From positions 310,001-374,000 of the forward strand of contig NC_022247.1 of the NCBI RefSeq assembly GCF_000463015.1: a stretch of 64,000 nt of DNA. Direction: 5' to 3'. The stretch is from Variovorax paradoxus B4 (lineage in GTDB: Bacteria > Pseudomonadota > Gammaproteobacteria > Burkholderiales > Burkholderiaceae_C). Positions 1 to 9,224 of the stretch are shown in pieces; position 1 is the stretch's first letter, and every line of letters begins with the position of its first letter. A model generated the notes under the pieces. That model was given only the letters and a program-made list of their open reading frames with translations, searched no databases and was not told the DNA's origin. A program made the translations under genes and the position numbers.

Positions 1-460
1 GCGCATCGAGCGAGCAGCTCGCGTGCACCACGCAGCCGATCACGTTGCGCGATGGAATGGCCCTGGCGATCGCGCCGTCGGGGTCCACCGCTGCAAGGCG
101 GTGACCGGTGATGGCGCCGCCGAAGCCGCCTTCGAGGAACCACCATGGCACGCCGTTCATGGCCACCAGCACGAGGGTGTCGGGTCCGATCAGCGGGCCG
201 ATGCGTTCGGCCACGCCGGCCAGCGCCGGCGCCTTCACGGCGATGACCACCAGGTCCTGCACGCCGAGCGATTCGGGATCGGTCACCGCATTGACCGGCA
301 CGCGCGTGCGCACGTTGCCCCGCATCAGCGAAAGGCCACCCTGCTGCAGTGCCTCGAGCGTGGCGCCGCGCGCCACCACGTTGAGGCGTTCACCGGCCTG
401 CGCCAGGCCGGCGCCGATCCATCCGCCGATTGCGCCGGCGCCGTAGATGCAGATCTTCAT
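1..460 (-). CDS. PanE/ApbA-family 2-oxoacid (ketopantoate) reductase, C-terminus cut off
   Basis: About 153 N-terminal residues are visible; the gene runs off the left edge of the window. It opens with MKICIYGAGAIGG, the Rossmann NADP-binding glycine motif of the 2-dehydropantoate 2-reductase (PanE/ApbA) family, followed by the expected strand-helix pattern including a VAMNGVPWWFLEG segment typical of the family. Known members reduce ketopantoate to pantoate with NADPH. As the last visible gene of an aromatic-degradation operon, starting 1 nt after the stop of the class II aldolase gene, this copy is more likely a paralog acting on another 2-oxoacid than the cell's pantothenate enzyme; that is inference. 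Confidence 0.8.
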   Translation of the reverse strand, partial: MKICIYGAGAIGGWIGAGLAQAGERLNVVARGATLEALQQGGLSLMRGNVRTRVPVNAVTDPESLGVQDLVVIAVKAPALAGVAERIGPLIGPDTLVLVAMNGVPWWFLEGGFGGAITGHRLAAVDPDGAIARAIPSRNVIGCVVHASCSLDA

Positions 461-461
461 G

Positions 462-1256
462 TCAGTTCTTGTAGCTGGCGTCGATACGGTCGACCTGGCG
501 CACCAGCGCATCGAACACGTCCTGCCCCGCGCCATGCTCGGGGCTGAACTGCAGCGCATCGCGCGTGCAGCGCTGCGCGATCTCCTCGCTCACCGGAATG
601 GCCGCGCCCATCGAGAAGGTGGCCATCTGGATCTCGCAGGCGCGCTGCAGGGTCCAGAGAATCGCGAAGGTCTGCGGCAGCGTCCGCCCCCAGGCCAGCA
701 GGCCGTGGTTGCGCAGGATCACGGCGTTGCGGTCGCCGATGCTCTTGAGCAGGCGCGGGCCCTCGTCGGCATGGATGGTGATGCCCTCGAAGTCGTGGTA
801 CGCCACCATGCCGTGCAACTGCGCGGTATAGAAGTTGGTCTGCTGCAGGCCGCCCTGCAGGCAGGCCACGGCCACGCCGGCCGTGGTGTGCGTGTGCATC
901 ACGCAGTGCGCGCCGGGCAGGCCGTCGTGGATGGCGGCATGCACCGTGAAGCCGGCCGGGTTCACCGGCCAGGTCGAACCGTCGAGCACCTTGCCCTGCA
1001 GGTCGATCTTCACCAGGTTGCCGGCCGTGACCTCGCTGTAGTGCAGCCCGAAGGGGTTGATGAGGAACTGCTTCTCTCCGCCCGTCACGCTGTCGGGCAG
1101 CCGCACCGTGATGTGGTTGTAGATCATCTCGGTCCAGCCCAGCATCGCGAACACGCGATAGCAGGCCGCAAGCTGTTCGCGCGCGGCGCGCTCGTCCGGA
1201 TGGATCGAGGGATGGACAGGCGCCGACGGCGGCACGCGGGTGGCGAGTGTGTTCAT
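462..1256 (-). CDS. Class II aldolase/adducin-family protein
   Basis: 264 residues. The start MNTLATRV has AAGGA 7 nt upstream; longer in-frame starts fall inside the neighbouring gene. The zinc-site pattern HTHTTAGVAVACL (about residue 110) and the ILRNHGLLAWG segment (about residue 185) are hallmarks of the class II aldolase/adducin fold, whose members cleave or decarboxylate small hydroxy or keto acids using a divalent metal. The exact substrate cannot be told. It lies 20 nt downstream of the Bug binding-protein gene and just upstream of the PanE-like gene, so the three probably serve one side branch of the hpa operon. Confidence 0.85.
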   Translation of the reverse strand: MNTLATRVPPSAPVHPSIHPDERAAREQLAACYRVFAMLGWTEMIYNHITVRLPDSVTGGEKQFLINPFGLHYSEVTAGNLVKIDLQGKVLDGSTWPVNPAGFTVHAAIHDGLPGAHCVMHTHTTAGVAVACLQGGLQQTNFYTAQLHGMVAYHDFEGITIHADEGPRLLKSIGDRNAVILRNHGLLAWGRTLPQTFAILWTLQRACEIQMATFSMGAAIPVSEEIAQRCTRDALQFSPEHGAGQDVFDALVRQVDRIDASYKN

Positions 1257-1276
1257 TGCAGTTCCTTCATGCAGGT

Positions 1277-2266
1277 TTATCCCTCCGCGGTGAAGCCGAC
1301 TTCCTTGACGATCGGCGCCCACTTGGCGGTGTCTTTCTTCAGCAGGTCGGTCAGCTCGCCGGGTGTGGAAGACATGGCTTCCAGCCCGAAGTTGCCGAGG
1401 CCTTCGATCACGTCCTTGTGCGCCAGCGCGGTCTTCATGGAGGCGTTCAGCCGCGCTACCAGCTCCGGCGAGGCCTTGGCGGGCAGGAAGAAGGCGAACC
1501 ATTCGCTGTGCGCCATGTCCTGGATGCCCTGCTCGCCGAAGGTCGGCACGTCGGGCGCGAAGCGGCTGCGCTTGGCACCCGAGACGCCCAGGATGCGCAC
1601 CTTGCCCGAGGCCAGGTGCTGTGTGATGTCGCCGATGGGCCCCGAGACGGCCGAGATGTTGCCGCCCAGCAGGTCCAGCATGGCCGGCTGCGTGCCGCGG
1701 TAGGCCGCATGCTTGAGCTCGACGCCGCCCTTCTTGCCCAGCAGCGCGCCGATGAAGTGCGGCGTGGAGCCCGCGGCCGGCGAACCGAAATTGGCGCCGG
1801 CCGGATTGGCCTTGGCCCAGGCCAGGAACTCGGGCACCGTCTTCACGCTGGCGGGCACCGAGGGGCCGACCGCAAAGCCGAAGTCGAAGATGCAGGCGAT
1901 GCTGACCGGCGTGAGGTCGACCATCGGGTCGTACGGCAGCTTCTTGTAGATGTGCGGGTAGATCGTGAGGATGGAGGTGGGCGTCTGCAGGATGGTGGCG
2001 CCGTCGGCGGGCCGGCCCTTCACGTAGCTCACGGCGATCTGGCCGCCCGCGCCGGTGCGGTTTTCCACCACGGCCGACTTGGCGTAGTCGGGGCTGAGCT
2101 TCTGCGCGATGCGCCGGCAGGTGGTGTCCGAAGTGCCGCCGGCCGCAAAGCCGGTGACGATGGTGGCGGTTTCGAGCGAGGCTTGCGCGAAGGCGCGCTG
2201 GCCCAGGCTGGCAAGCAGCGCCGAGGCGCCGGTGGTCTGCAGCAGCTGGCGGCGGGTGAAGGTCAT
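1277..2266 (-). CDS. Bug/TctC-family periplasmic solute-binding protein
   Basis: 329 residues. The N-terminus MTFTRRQLLQTTGASALLAS carries a twin-arginine-like motif followed by a hydrophobic stretch and an AFA signal-peptidase-type end, so export is expected, possibly by Tat. The mature part has Bug-family features: a VTGFAAGGTSDTTCRRIA ligand-loop segment, VENRTGAGGQIA and an AYRGTQPAMLDLLGG motif. These proteins bind small carboxylates in the periplasm and often feed tripartite tricarboxylate transporters. No TctA/TctB membrane partner is visible, as is usual for the many orphan Bug genes of Burkholderiales. Its operon position suggests a phenylacetate-type or ring-cleavage carboxylate ligand; this is inference. 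Confidence 0.9.
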   Translation of the reverse strand: MTFTRRQLLQTTGASALLASLGQRAFAQASLETATIVTGFAAGGTSDTTCRRIAQKLSPDYAKSAVVENRTGAGGQIAVSYVKGRPADGATILQTPTSILTIYPHIYKKLPYDPMVDLTPVSIACIFDFGFAVGPSVPASVKTVPEFLAWAKANPAGANFGSPAAGSTPHFIGALLGKKGGVELKHAAYRGTQPAMLDLLGGNISAVSGPIGDITQHLASGKVRILGVSGAKRSRFAPDVPTFGEQGIQDMAHSEWFAFFLPAKASPELVARLNASMKTALAHKDVIEGLGNFGLEAMSSTPGELTDLLKKDTAKWAPIVKEVGFTAEG

Positions 2267-2297
2267 GGTCTGTCTCCGAGGGGTTGTTGGTTGCGTT

Positions 2298-4028
2298 TCA
2301 CGACTCGTCGCGCAGCCAGGTGACTGCGCCCGAATGGGTCACGGCGCCTTGGTAGGCAGGGCGCACGGTGAGCGCGTATTTTTCCAGCAAGCCGCGGTGC
2401 GGGACCCCCGCGTTTACCTCACGTCGGGAGAGGCGCTGGGCAATTTCTTCCGCCGTCAGTTCCACCGAAATGCTGCGCGCCCCGGCCCGCGCATCGATGG
2501 CCACCATGTCGCCGTCCTGCAGCGCCGCAATCGGCCCGCCGTCGGCCGCTTCGGGCCCCGCATAGCCGATGCACAGGCCGCGCGTGGCGCCCGAGAAGCG
2601 TCCGTCGGTCAGCAGCGCCACCTTGTCGCCCATGCCCTGGCCGTAGAGCAGGGCGGTGATGCCCAGCATCTCGCGCATGCCGGGGCTGCCCCTGGGGCCT
2701 TCGTTGCGGATCACGATCACGTCGCCGGCTTGGTAGCGGCGGTTCTGCACCGCCGCCTGCGCGTCTTCCTCCGAATCGAAGACGCGCACCGGGCCGCGGT
2801 GCACCAGCGCCTGGAGGCCGGCGGTCTTGAGCAGCGCGCCGTCGGGGCAGAGGTTGCCCTTGAGCACGGCCAGCCCGCCGTCGCGCGTGATCGGGTTGCC
2901 GGCCGCGCGCACCACGCGGCCGTCGGGTGCCGCGGCATCGGTCAGTTCCTCGGCCAGCGTGCGGCCGGTGAAGGTGAGCGCATCGCCATGCACGAAGCCC
3001 TGCTCCATCAGCGTGCGAAGGATGACGCCCGCGCCGCCGATGTAGAACACGTCGCGCGCCAGGTACTGGCCGCCCGGGCGCAGGTCGGCGATGAGCGGCG
3101 TGCGCGCGAAGATCTCGGCCACGTCGTCCAGGTGGAACTTGATGCCGGCCTCGTGCGCGATGGCCGGCAGGTGCAGTGCGGCGTTGGTCGAGCCGCCCGT
3201 GGCCGAGACCACGGCGCAGGCGTTCTCGAGCGCCTTGCGCGTGACGATGTCGCGCGGCAGGGGGCTGTCGCCCATCACCGCCTTCATGAGGTTCTTCGCG
3301 GCGCGGCGCATCAGCGGCGCGCGTTCGCTGAACACCGCCGGCACCATGCTCGAGCCGATGGGCGCGAGGCCCAGCGCCTCGGACACCATGCCCATGGTGT
3401 TGGCTGTGAACTGGCCCGCGCAGGCGCCGGCCGTGGGCAGGCAGGCGCGGCTCATGGCGTCGAGCTCTTCGTGCGTGGCGGTGCCGGCCAGCACCTTGCC
3501 GATGGTCTCGTAGGTGTCGACCACGTTCAGGTCGCGGCCATCGGGCCCCGGCATCTGTCCCGGCAGCGCCGAGCCGCCATGCACGAACACGCTCGGCACG
3601 TTGCAGCGCACCATGCCCATCATCAGGCCCGGCAGGTTCTTGTCGCAGGCGCCGATGGCGAAGATGCCGTCCCACTGGTGGCCGCGCGTGGAGGCCTCGA
3701 CGCTGTCGGCAATCAGCTCGCGCGAGATCAGCGAGAAGCGCATGCCCGAATGCGCCATGGTGAGCCCGTCGCTCACCGACACCACCGGGCATTCGTGCGG
3801 CGTGCCGCCGCCCGCGTAGATGCCGGTCTTGGCGTGCTGTGCCTGCTCGCGCAGGTTGAGGTTGCACGGGCTCATTTCGCCGCCGGTGTGGAACACGCCG
3901 ATGTGCGGGCGCTCGATGTCCTCGTCGTCCTGCCCCAGCGCATGCAGGAAGCTGCGCGTGGTCGCGCGGATCGTGCCTTCGCGGATGGTGGCGGAGCGGA
4001 AGCGCTTGGGATCGGTCGGGGACGTCAT
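2298..4028 (-). CDS. IlvD/Edd-family dehydratase, dihydroxy-acid-dehydratase-like
   Basis: 576 residues, normal for dihydroxy-acid dehydratase. Cluster-ligand cysteines appear in EMSPCNLNL (about residue 55), [13 protein letters not shown] (about 122) and [16 protein letters not shown] (about 195). The DGRFSGAT segment holds the serine proposed as catalytic base in the family, and [10 protein letters not shown] follows. Known members dehydrate 2,3-dihydroxy-3-methylbutanoate type acids for valine/isoleucine synthesis, or sugar acids. Finding it inside the hpa operon, 19 nt after hpaI, with a Bug binding protein and an aldolase downstream, suggests a paralog used on a hydroxy acid in catabolism. 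A true biosynthetic IlvD cannot be excluded from sequence alone. Confidence 0.85.
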   Translation of the reverse strand: MTSPTDPKRFRSATIREGTIRATTRSFLHALGQDDEDIERPHIGVFHTGGEMSPCNLNLREQAQHAKTGIYAGGGTPHECPVVSVSDGLTMAHSGMRFSLISRELIADSVEASTRGHQWDGIFAIGACDKNLPGLMMGMVRCNVPSVFVHGGSALPGQMPGPDGRDLNVVDTYETIGKVLAGTATHEELDAMSRACLPTAGACAGQFTANTMGMVSEALGLAPIGSSMVPAVFSERAPLMRRAAKNLMKAVMGDSPLPRDIVTRKALENACAVVSATGGSTNAALHLPAIAHEAGIKFHLDDVAEIFARTPLIADLRPGGQYLARDVFYIGGAGVILRTLMEQGFVHGDALTFTGRTLAEELTDAAAPDGRVVRAAGNPITRDGGLAVLKGNLCPDGALLKTAGLQALVHRGPVRVFDSEEDAQAAVQNRRYQAGDVIVIRNEGPRGSPGMREMLGITALLYGQGMGDKVALLTDGRFSGATRGLCIGYAGPEAADGGPIAALQDGDMVAIDARAGARSISVELTAEEIAQRLSRREVNAGVPHRGLLEKYALTVRPAYQGAVTHSGAVTWLRDES

Positions 4029-4047
4029 GGCGCGGGGCAGATGGGTT

Positions 4048-4869
4048 TCAGTAGCCGCTGGGCGTCACGGCGCTCGCGGCGTTCTTGTATCTCGACGCCA
4101 GCTGCTTCGCCGCCGACGTGAGCAGGATGGTGTCCACGCCCACCGCCACGAACTGCGCGCCGGCGGCCAGCCACTTGCGCGCCTGCTCCTCGGTGGTCGA
4201 CAGGATGCCCGGCGCCTTGCCGGCCTTGCGGATGCGCGCGATGGCGTCGGCGATCACGGCCTGCACCTCGGGATGGTTCGGCTGGCCCACGAAGCCCATC
4301 GAGGCCGACAGGTCGGCCGGCCCGATGAACACGCCGTCCACGCCCGGCGTGGCCGCGATGGCGTCGAGGTTTTTCATCGCTTCCACCGTCTCGGCCTGCA
4401 CCAGCAGGCAGGTCTGCGCGTTGGCCTCATGCAGGTAGCCGGGGTAGGCCTGCCAGCGCGAGGCGCGCGCCAGTGCGCTGCCCATGCCGCGGATGCCTTC
4501 GGGTGGATAGCGCATGCCTTGCACCAGCCGCGCGGCCTGCTCGGCCGTGTCGACCATTGGCACCAGCAGCGTCTGCGCGCCGATGTCGAGGTACTGCTTG
4601 ATCAGCGTGGTGTCGCCGGTCGGGATGCGCACGATCGGGTGCGAGCGCTCGGACTCGGGTTGCGCCGACCACGTGCTCGAGATGCCCTGCAGCTGCGCGA
4701 GCACCGAGCGCACGTCATTGGGCGCGTGCTCGCCGTCGACCAGCAGCCAGTCGAAACCGGTGCCGGCCAGGATCTCGGCCACGTAGCCGTCGGCCAGGCC
4801 GACCCAGAGGCCGATCTTCTGTTCGCCGGCCTGCATGGCCTGCTTGAAGGTGTTCAGGGGTGTTTGCAT
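4048..4869 (-). CDS. hpaI: 4-hydroxy-2-oxoheptanedioate aldolase (HpcH/HpaI family)
   Basis: 273 residues from [12 protein letters not shown]; the family's usual length is about 260. Seen: [10 protein letters not shown] near residue 48 and [14 protein letters not shown] near 175, which holds metal and substrate contacts of the class II (metal-dependent) HpcH/HpaI pyruvate aldolases. Known role: cleaves 4-hydroxy-2-oxoheptane-1,7-dioate into pyruvate and succinate semialdehyde, the last step of homoprotocatechuate meta-cleavage. An in-frame start at 4926 lies inside hpaH and was not used. The ribosome-binding site before 4869 is weak (AAAAGA), so translation may be coupled to hpaH, which ends 10 nt upstream. 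Confidence 0.92.
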   Translation of the reverse strand: MQTPLNTFKQAMQAGEQKIGLWVGLADGYVAEILAGTGFDWLLVDGEHAPNDVRSVLAQLQGISSTWSAQPESERSHPIVRIPTGDTTLIKQYLDIGAQTLLVPMVDTAEQAARLVQGMRYPPEGIRGMGSALARASRWQAYPGYLHEANAQTCLLVQAETVEAMKNLDAIAATPGVDGVFIGPADLSASMGFVGQPNHPEVQAVIADAIARIRKAGKAPGILSTTEEQARKWLAAGAQFVAVGVDTILLTSAAKQLASRYKNAASAVTPSGY

Positions 4870-4879
4870 GGTGTGTCTT

Positions 4880-5683
4880 TTAGATGAGACGAAAGGCAAT
4901 GCTGCCGAGGGGGCCGTAGTCGGCATGGAAGGTGTCGCCGGGCAGGGCGGTGGTCGGCCGGGTGAACGAGCCGCCCAGCACCACCTCCCCGGCTTCGAGG
5001 TGCTCGTCCCACGGCGCGAGCTTGTTCGCGAGCCAGGCCACGCCCGTGGCGGGGTGGTTGAGCACGGCCGCGGCCACGCCCGATTCCTCGATCACGCCGT
5101 TCTTGTAGAGCAGCGCGCTCACCCAGCGCAGGTCGACCGCGTCGGGCTTGACCGGCCGGCCGCCCATCACGATGCCGGCGTTGGCCGCGTTGTCGGCAAT
5201 GGTGTCGAACACCTTGCGCGGCGCCTTGGTGTGGCGGTCGAACTGCTCGATGCGCGCGTCGATGATCTCGATGGCCGGCACCACGTAGTCGGTGGCGGCC
5301 AGCACGTCGAAGATGCTCACGTTCGGGCCCTGCAGCTTCTTGCCGAGCACGAAGGCCAGCTCCACCTCGATGCGCGGCGCGATGAAGCGCTTGAATGGAA
5401 TGTCGCCGCCCTGCTCGAAGAACATGTCGTCGAGCAAGGTGCCGTAGTCGGGCTCGTCGATCTGGCTCGACTGCTGCATGGCGCGCGAGGTCAGGCCGAT
5501 CTTGTGGCCCTTCACGACGCGGCCTTCAGCGATCTTCTGCCTGACCCATTCGCGCGAGATGGCATAGCCGTCCTCGATGGTCATCTCGGGAAAGCGCCTG
5601 GAGAAATGCTCGACCTGCACGCGCGATCTTTCGCTTTCGTGCAGTTCGGCCGCGAGCCTGGCGATGGTGTCGGCAGTGAGCAT
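4880..5683 (-). CDS. hpaH: 2-oxo-hept-3-ene-1,7-dioate hydratase
   Basis: 267 residues, the family's expected size. It belongs to the 2-hydroxypentadienoate hydratase / FAH-like fold: [13 protein letters not shown] near residue 60, the acidic metal triad region [13 protein letters not shown] near 105, and [10 protein letters not shown] near 140. Known role: adds water to 2-oxo-hept-3-ene-1,7-dioate using Mg2+, giving the substrate of the HpaI aldolase. It sits between the isomerase (4 nt upstream) and the aldolase (10 nt downstream), exactly the pathway order. Confidence 0.95.
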   Translation of the reverse strand: MLTADTIARLAAELHESERSRVQVEHFSRRFPEMTIEDGYAISREWVRQKIAEGRVVKGHKIGLTSRAMQQSSQIDEPDYGTLLDDMFFEQGGDIPFKRFIAPRIEVELAFVLGKKLQGPNVSIFDVLAATDYVVPAIEIIDARIEQFDRHTKAPRKVFDTIADNAANAGIVMGGRPVKPDAVDLRWVSALLYKNGVIEESGVAAAVLNHPATGVAWLANKLAPWDEHLEAGEVVLGGSFTRPTTALPGDTFHADYGPLGSIAFRLI

Positions 5684-5687
5684 GGTG

Positions 5688-6092
5688 CTACTTGTTGAAA
5701 AGAGGATGCAGGTTGCTGTGCTTGCCGTCGTACACCTGGCCCGGGCTTTCGTCGATCTGCAGCGTGATGCCGATGTGGCGCTTGTCGAAGATCGGTTCGA
5801 AATGCGCGCGCACGTCGGCCAGCAGTTCGTCGCCGGCCTTTTTCTTCACGGCCTCCGAGCGCCCCGCGGCCATGCGGATGTTGAGGTACACGAAGGCGTA
5901 GTCGGCCTTGCCGTCGGCCACCGCGTAGTGCGCGGCGGGGTAGGCCAGCACGCGCGTGCCGCCGATGGGGAACACCGGCTTGCCGGCCTCGTCGCGCTGC
6001 GCGAGCATGGTGTCGGCCAGCGTGCGGCACAGCGCCGACATGTCGGTCTCGGCTTCGATGTTCGGGGTGTAGAGGATGACGAGATGGGGCAT
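5688..6092 (-). CDS. hpaF: 5-carboxymethyl-2-hydroxymuconate delta-isomerase
   Basis: 134 residues, close to the 126 of the known enzyme. [15 protein letters not shown] shows the N-terminal Pro-1 (after Met removal) that acts as catalytic base in this tautomerase-superfamily enzyme, and [13 protein letters not shown] and [12 protein letters not shown] match the family core. Known role: converts 5-carboxymethyl-2-hydroxymuconate to 5-oxopent-3-ene-1,2,5-tricarboxylate, downstream of HpaE. It lies 35 nt after hpaD and 4 nt before hpaH. Confidence 0.93.
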   Translation of the reverse strand: MPHLVILYTPNIEAETDMSALCRTLADTMLAQRDEAGKPVFPIGGTRVLAYPAAHYAVADGKADYAFVYLNIRMAAGRSEAVKKKAGDELLADVRAHFEPIFDKRHIGITLQIDESPGQVYDGKHSNLHPLFNK

Positions 6093-6127
6093 GGCGTGTG
6101 TTCAGGCGGTGTATTCGGACGGTGTGC

Positions 6128-6991
6128 TCAGACGGGAAGGGGCGTGACCGGGAAGATCGCGTTGATCTGCCCCGTGCCCGAGCTGCCGAAGTAGGGCGTG
6201 ACCACCTCCACCGGCGCGGTGTAGCGGTCCCAGCCCAGCAGGCCCAGCAGCATCGCGGTGTCGTGCATGTCGCCTTCGCCCCAGCACTTCTCGGCGTACA
6301 TCGGCAGCATGCCGACGAAGGCCTGCCAGTCGCCGGCCTTCCACAGCTCGACCACGCGGCGGTCCACCTGCTCGAGGAAGGGGTCGTACACCTTGTGCAT
6401 GAACTCCGGCGCGTGGCCGTTGTCGGCAAAGTGATGCGAGAGCGAACCGCTCGCGAACACCGCCACCGTGCCCTCGTAGCGCTCCTCGATCGCGCGGCGC
6501 ACCGCCAGGCCGAAGCGGCCCGACTCGGTGAGGTCGTGCCAGTCGCACCAGCCGCTGATGCTGATGACCTTGTAGTGCTGGTCGGCGTTCATGTAGCGCA
6601 TCGGCACCAGCGTGCCGTACTCGAGTCCGAGCGTGGTGTCGCTGTGCGCGCGGCTCTTCACGCCCATCTCGTTGGCCATGTCGGCGATCAGGTGGCCCAG
6701 CGCCGGGTTGCCCGGGTAGGCGTAGGGCATGTTCTTGATGAAATGCGGCAGCTCGTTGCTGGTGTAGGTGCCGCCGAACTTCGGGCCGCAGTTGATGTGG
6801 TATTCGCTGTTGACCTGCCAGTGCACGTCGAACACCACGATGGTGTCCACGCCGAGCGTGCGGCAGCGCCGGTCGATCTCCTTGTGGCCGTTGATTGCGG
6901 CCTCGCGGCAGCCGAAGTTCGGTCCCGGGAATTCCGAGAGGTACATCGACGGCACGTGCGTGATCTTGGCAGCGAGTGCGAGCGTTCCCAT
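6128..6991 (-). CDS. hpaD: 3,4-dihydroxyphenylacetate 2,3-dioxygenase (LigB-type extradiol enzyme)
   Basis: 287 residues. The N-terminal ITHVPSMYLSEFPGPN and FDVHWQVNSEYHINC (about residue 55) segments, and later SGSLSHHF and NGHAPEFM, are the histidine-containing iron-site regions of class III (LigB/HpcB) extradiol dioxygenases. Known role: Fe(II)- and O2-dependent ring opening of homoprotocatechuate between C2 and C3, the committed step of the pathway. Its start follows the hpaE stop by 2 nt, so the pair is likely translationally linked. Confidence 0.95.
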   Translation of the reverse strand: MGTLALAAKITHVPSMYLSEFPGPNFGCREAAINGHKEIDRRCRTLGVDTIVVFDVHWQVNSEYHINCGPKFGGTYTSNELPHFIKNMPYAYPGNPALGHLIADMANEMGVKSRAHSDTTLGLEYGTLVPMRYMNADQHYKVISISGWCDWHDLTESGRFGLAVRRAIEERYEGTVAVFASGSLSHHFADNGHAPEFMHKVYDPFLEQVDRRVVELWKAGDWQAFVGMLPMYAEKCWGEGDMHDTAMLLGLLGWDRYTAPVEVVTPYFGSSGTGQINAIFPVTPLPV

Positions 6992-6993
6992 GG

Positions 6994-8454
6994 TCAGGCT
7001 CCCCAGTGCGGAATGTGGTGCGAGCCCATCGACACCGCAACGTTCTTCGGTTCGCAGAACACCTCGTAGCTCCAGGTGCCGCCCTCGCGGCCCGTGCCCG
7101 AGGCCTTGGTGCCGCCGAAGGGCTGGCGCAGGTCGCGCACGTTCTGGCTGTTGACGAAGCACATGCCGGCTTCTACGGCAGCGGCCACGCGATGCGCCTT
7201 CCCGATGTTCTCGGTCCACACGTAGCTGCTCAGGCCGTAGGGGATGTCGTTGGCGAGTTCGATGGCGTGCGCCTCGTCCTTGAACGGGATCAGGCAGGCG
7301 ACCGGGCCGAAGATCTCGTCCTGCGCGATCTTCATGCGGTTGTCGACGTCGGCAAAGACGGTGGGCATCACGTAGTTGCCCTTCTTCACACGGTCCGGCA
7401 GGTTCGATGGCGCCTCGAGGCCGCCGCACAGCAGCGTCGCGCCTTCCTTCGGGCCGAGTTCGATGTAGCTGCGCACCTTGGCCAGATGCGCCTGCGAAAT
7501 CATCGGCCCGACGATGGTCTTCTCGTCGAGCGGGTCGCCCACGGTGATGCGCCTGGCGCGCTCGGCGAACTTCGCGGCGAAGTCGGCGTAGATCGACTGC
7601 TGCACCAGGATGCGCGAGCCGGCGGTGCAGCGCTCGCCGTTGTTGCTGAAGATCATGAACACGGCCGCGTCGAGCGCGCGGTCGAGGTCGGCGTCCTCGA
7701 AGATCACGAACGGGCTCTTGCCGCCGAGTTCCATGCTGAACTTCTTCAGGCCCGCGCTCTTCACGATGCGGTTGCCCGTGGCGGTGGAGCCGGTGAACGA
7801 AATCGCGCGCACGTCGGGGTGCGCCACCAGCGGCTCGCCGGCCTCCTTGCCGTAGCCGTGCACCAGGTTCAGCACGCCGGGCGGGATGCCCGCTTCGAGC
7901 GCCAGCTCGCCCAGCCGTGCGGCCGTGAGCGGCGAGAGCTCGCTCATCTTCAGCACCGCCGTGTTGCCGAAGGCCAGGCAGGGCGCGACCTTCCAGGTGG
8001 CCGTCATGAAGGGCACGTTCCACGGACTGATCAGCGCGCACACGCCCACCGGGTGGAACAGCGTGTAGTTCAGGTGCGTGGGCGTGGGGTAGGTGTGGCC
8101 GTCGACGCGCGTGCACATCTCGGCGAAGTAGTAGAAGTTGTCGGCCGCGCGCGGGATCAGCTGCTTGCCGGTCTGTGCGATGACCTGGCCGCAGTCGTCG
8201 GTCTCGGTCTGCGCGATCTCGGGCACGTGCTTGGCGATCAGGTCGCCGAGCTTGCGGATCAGCTTGGCGCGCTCGGGCGCGGGCAGGCCGGCCCACTTCG
8301 GGAAGGCCTCCTTGGCGGCGGCCACGGCCGCGTTCACTTCGGCCTCGCCGCCGGAGGCGACTTCGGCCAGCACCTCCTGCGTGGCGGGGTTGACGGTTTC
8401 GAAGTAGTCCTTGCCGGCGACGCGCTGGCCGGCGATCAGGTGATCGACTCTCAT
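6994..8454 (-). CDS. hpaE: 5-carboxymethyl-2-hydroxymuconate semialdehyde dehydrogenase
   Basis: 486 residues, an NAD-type aldehyde dehydrogenase. Seen: SPWNVPFMTATWK near residue 148 (cofactor binding), FTGSTATGNR near 230, the general-base glutamate in MELGGKSP near 256, and the catalytic cysteine in NNGERCTAGSRIL near 290. Known role in this pathway: oxidises the ring-cleavage semialdehyde to 5-carboxymethyl-2-hydroxymuconate. The start ATG overlaps the stop of the upstream hpaG2 gene by 4 nt (ATGA). Confidence 0.95.
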   Translation of the reverse strand: MRVDHLIAGQRVAGKDYFETVNPATQEVLAEVASGGEAEVNAAVAAAKEAFPKWAGLPAPERAKLIRKLGDLIAKHVPEIAQTETDDCGQVIAQTGKQLIPRAADNFYYFAEMCTRVDGHTYPTPTHLNYTLFHPVGVCALISPWNVPFMTATWKVAPCLAFGNTAVLKMSELSPLTAARLGELALEAGIPPGVLNLVHGYGKEAGEPLVAHPDVRAISFTGSTATGNRIVKSAGLKKFSMELGGKSPFVIFEDADLDRALDAAVFMIFSNNGERCTAGSRILVQQSIYADFAAKFAERARRITVGDPLDEKTIVGPMISQAHLAKVRSYIELGPKEGATLLCGGLEAPSNLPDRVKKGNYVMPTVFADVDNRMKIAQDEIFGPVACLIPFKDEAHAIELANDIPYGLSSYVWTENIGKAHRVAAAVEAGMCFVNSQNVRDLRQPFGGTKASGTGREGGTWSYEVFCEPKNVAVSMGSHHIPHWGA

Positions 8455-9224
8455 GCTTTTCCTTGGATGGTGTTGATCAGCGCGCCGACGCGCTCGATCT
8501 CGCAGATGACCACGTCGCCCGGCTTGCAATCGACGACCCCGTCGGGCGTGCCCGTGAGGATCAGGTCGCCCGGCGACAGCGTCATGAAGCGGCTGAAGTA
8601 CTCGACGAGGAAGGGCGCATCGAAGATCATGTCGCGCGTGTTGCCCTGCTGCGTGACGGTGCCGTTCACCGTGGTCTTCAATGCGAGCGCCATCGGATCG
8701 GGCACGTCGGCCGCATCGACGAACCAGGGCCCCAGCGGCGTGCAGGTGTCGCGGTTCTTCACGCGCAGGTTGGGGCGGTACCAGTTCTCGAGGTAGTCGC
8801 GAATGGCGTAGTCGTTGGCGACCGAGTAGCCGCCGATGAAGTCGTAGGCGTCGGCCCGCTTCACGTTCTTCGCGGTCTTGCCGATCACGATGGCGAGTTC
8901 GCACTCGTAGTGCATGAACTGCACGCCGGCCGGCCGGTGCGTGAACTGGCGGTGGCCGATCAGCGTGCTCTGGCCCTTGACGAACACCAGCGGTTCCTCG
9001 GGCGCCTTGAACTCGAGTTCCTTCGCATGGTCGGCATAGTTGAGGCCGAGCGCGAGGATGGTGCGCGGGCGCGGCGTGGGCGCGAGCGGCGGCAGCCACG
9101 TGAGCTGTTCCTGCGGCACGATGCGGCCGTCGTCCAGCCGCACGGCGGCATCAGGCTGGCCGTTGAATTCGTGCGCGGTGCCAGTGTGCTCGCGGCCTTC
9201 GAAGATGACGCGTGCGTGCTTCAT
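8451..9224 (-). CDS. hpaG2: FAH-family 2-hydroxyhepta-2,4-diene-1,7-dioate isomerase/decarboxylase subunit (HpaG C-terminal type)
   Basis: 257 residues starting MKHARVIFEGREH. Fumarylacetoacetate-hydrolase-fold features: ALGLNYADHAKE near residue 62, the metal-binding pattern MHYECELAIVIGK near 110, GYSVANDYAIRDYL near 135 and LTGTPDGV near 222. Known role: with its partner it decarboxylates 5-oxopent-3-ene-1,2,5-tricarboxylate and isomerises the product. In E. coli the two halves are fused in one HpaG; here they are two genes overlapping by 4 nt. Confidence 0.93.
   Translation of the reverse strand: MKHARVIFEGREHTGTAHEFNGQPDAAVRLDDGRIVPQEQLTWLPPLAPTPRPRTILALGLNYADHAKELEFKAPEEPLVFVKGQSTLIGHRQFTHRPAGVQFMHYECELAIVIGKTAKNVKRADAYDFIGGYSVANDYAIRDYLENWYRPNLRVKNRDTCTPLGPWFVDAADVPDPMALALKTTVNGTVTQQGNTRDMIFDAPFLVEYFSRFMTLSPGDLILTGTPDGVVDCKPGDVVICEIERVGALINTIQGKA

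Noticed and set aside
2109..4121. 670-codon open frame on the plus strand
   Set aside because: It is antisense to the intact IlvD-type gene, with low-complexity Arg/His/Ala composition typical of GC-rich shadow frames.
4870..4926. Earlier start of the HpaI gene at 4926
   Set aside because: It lies within hpaH and adds 19 residues not found in the family.
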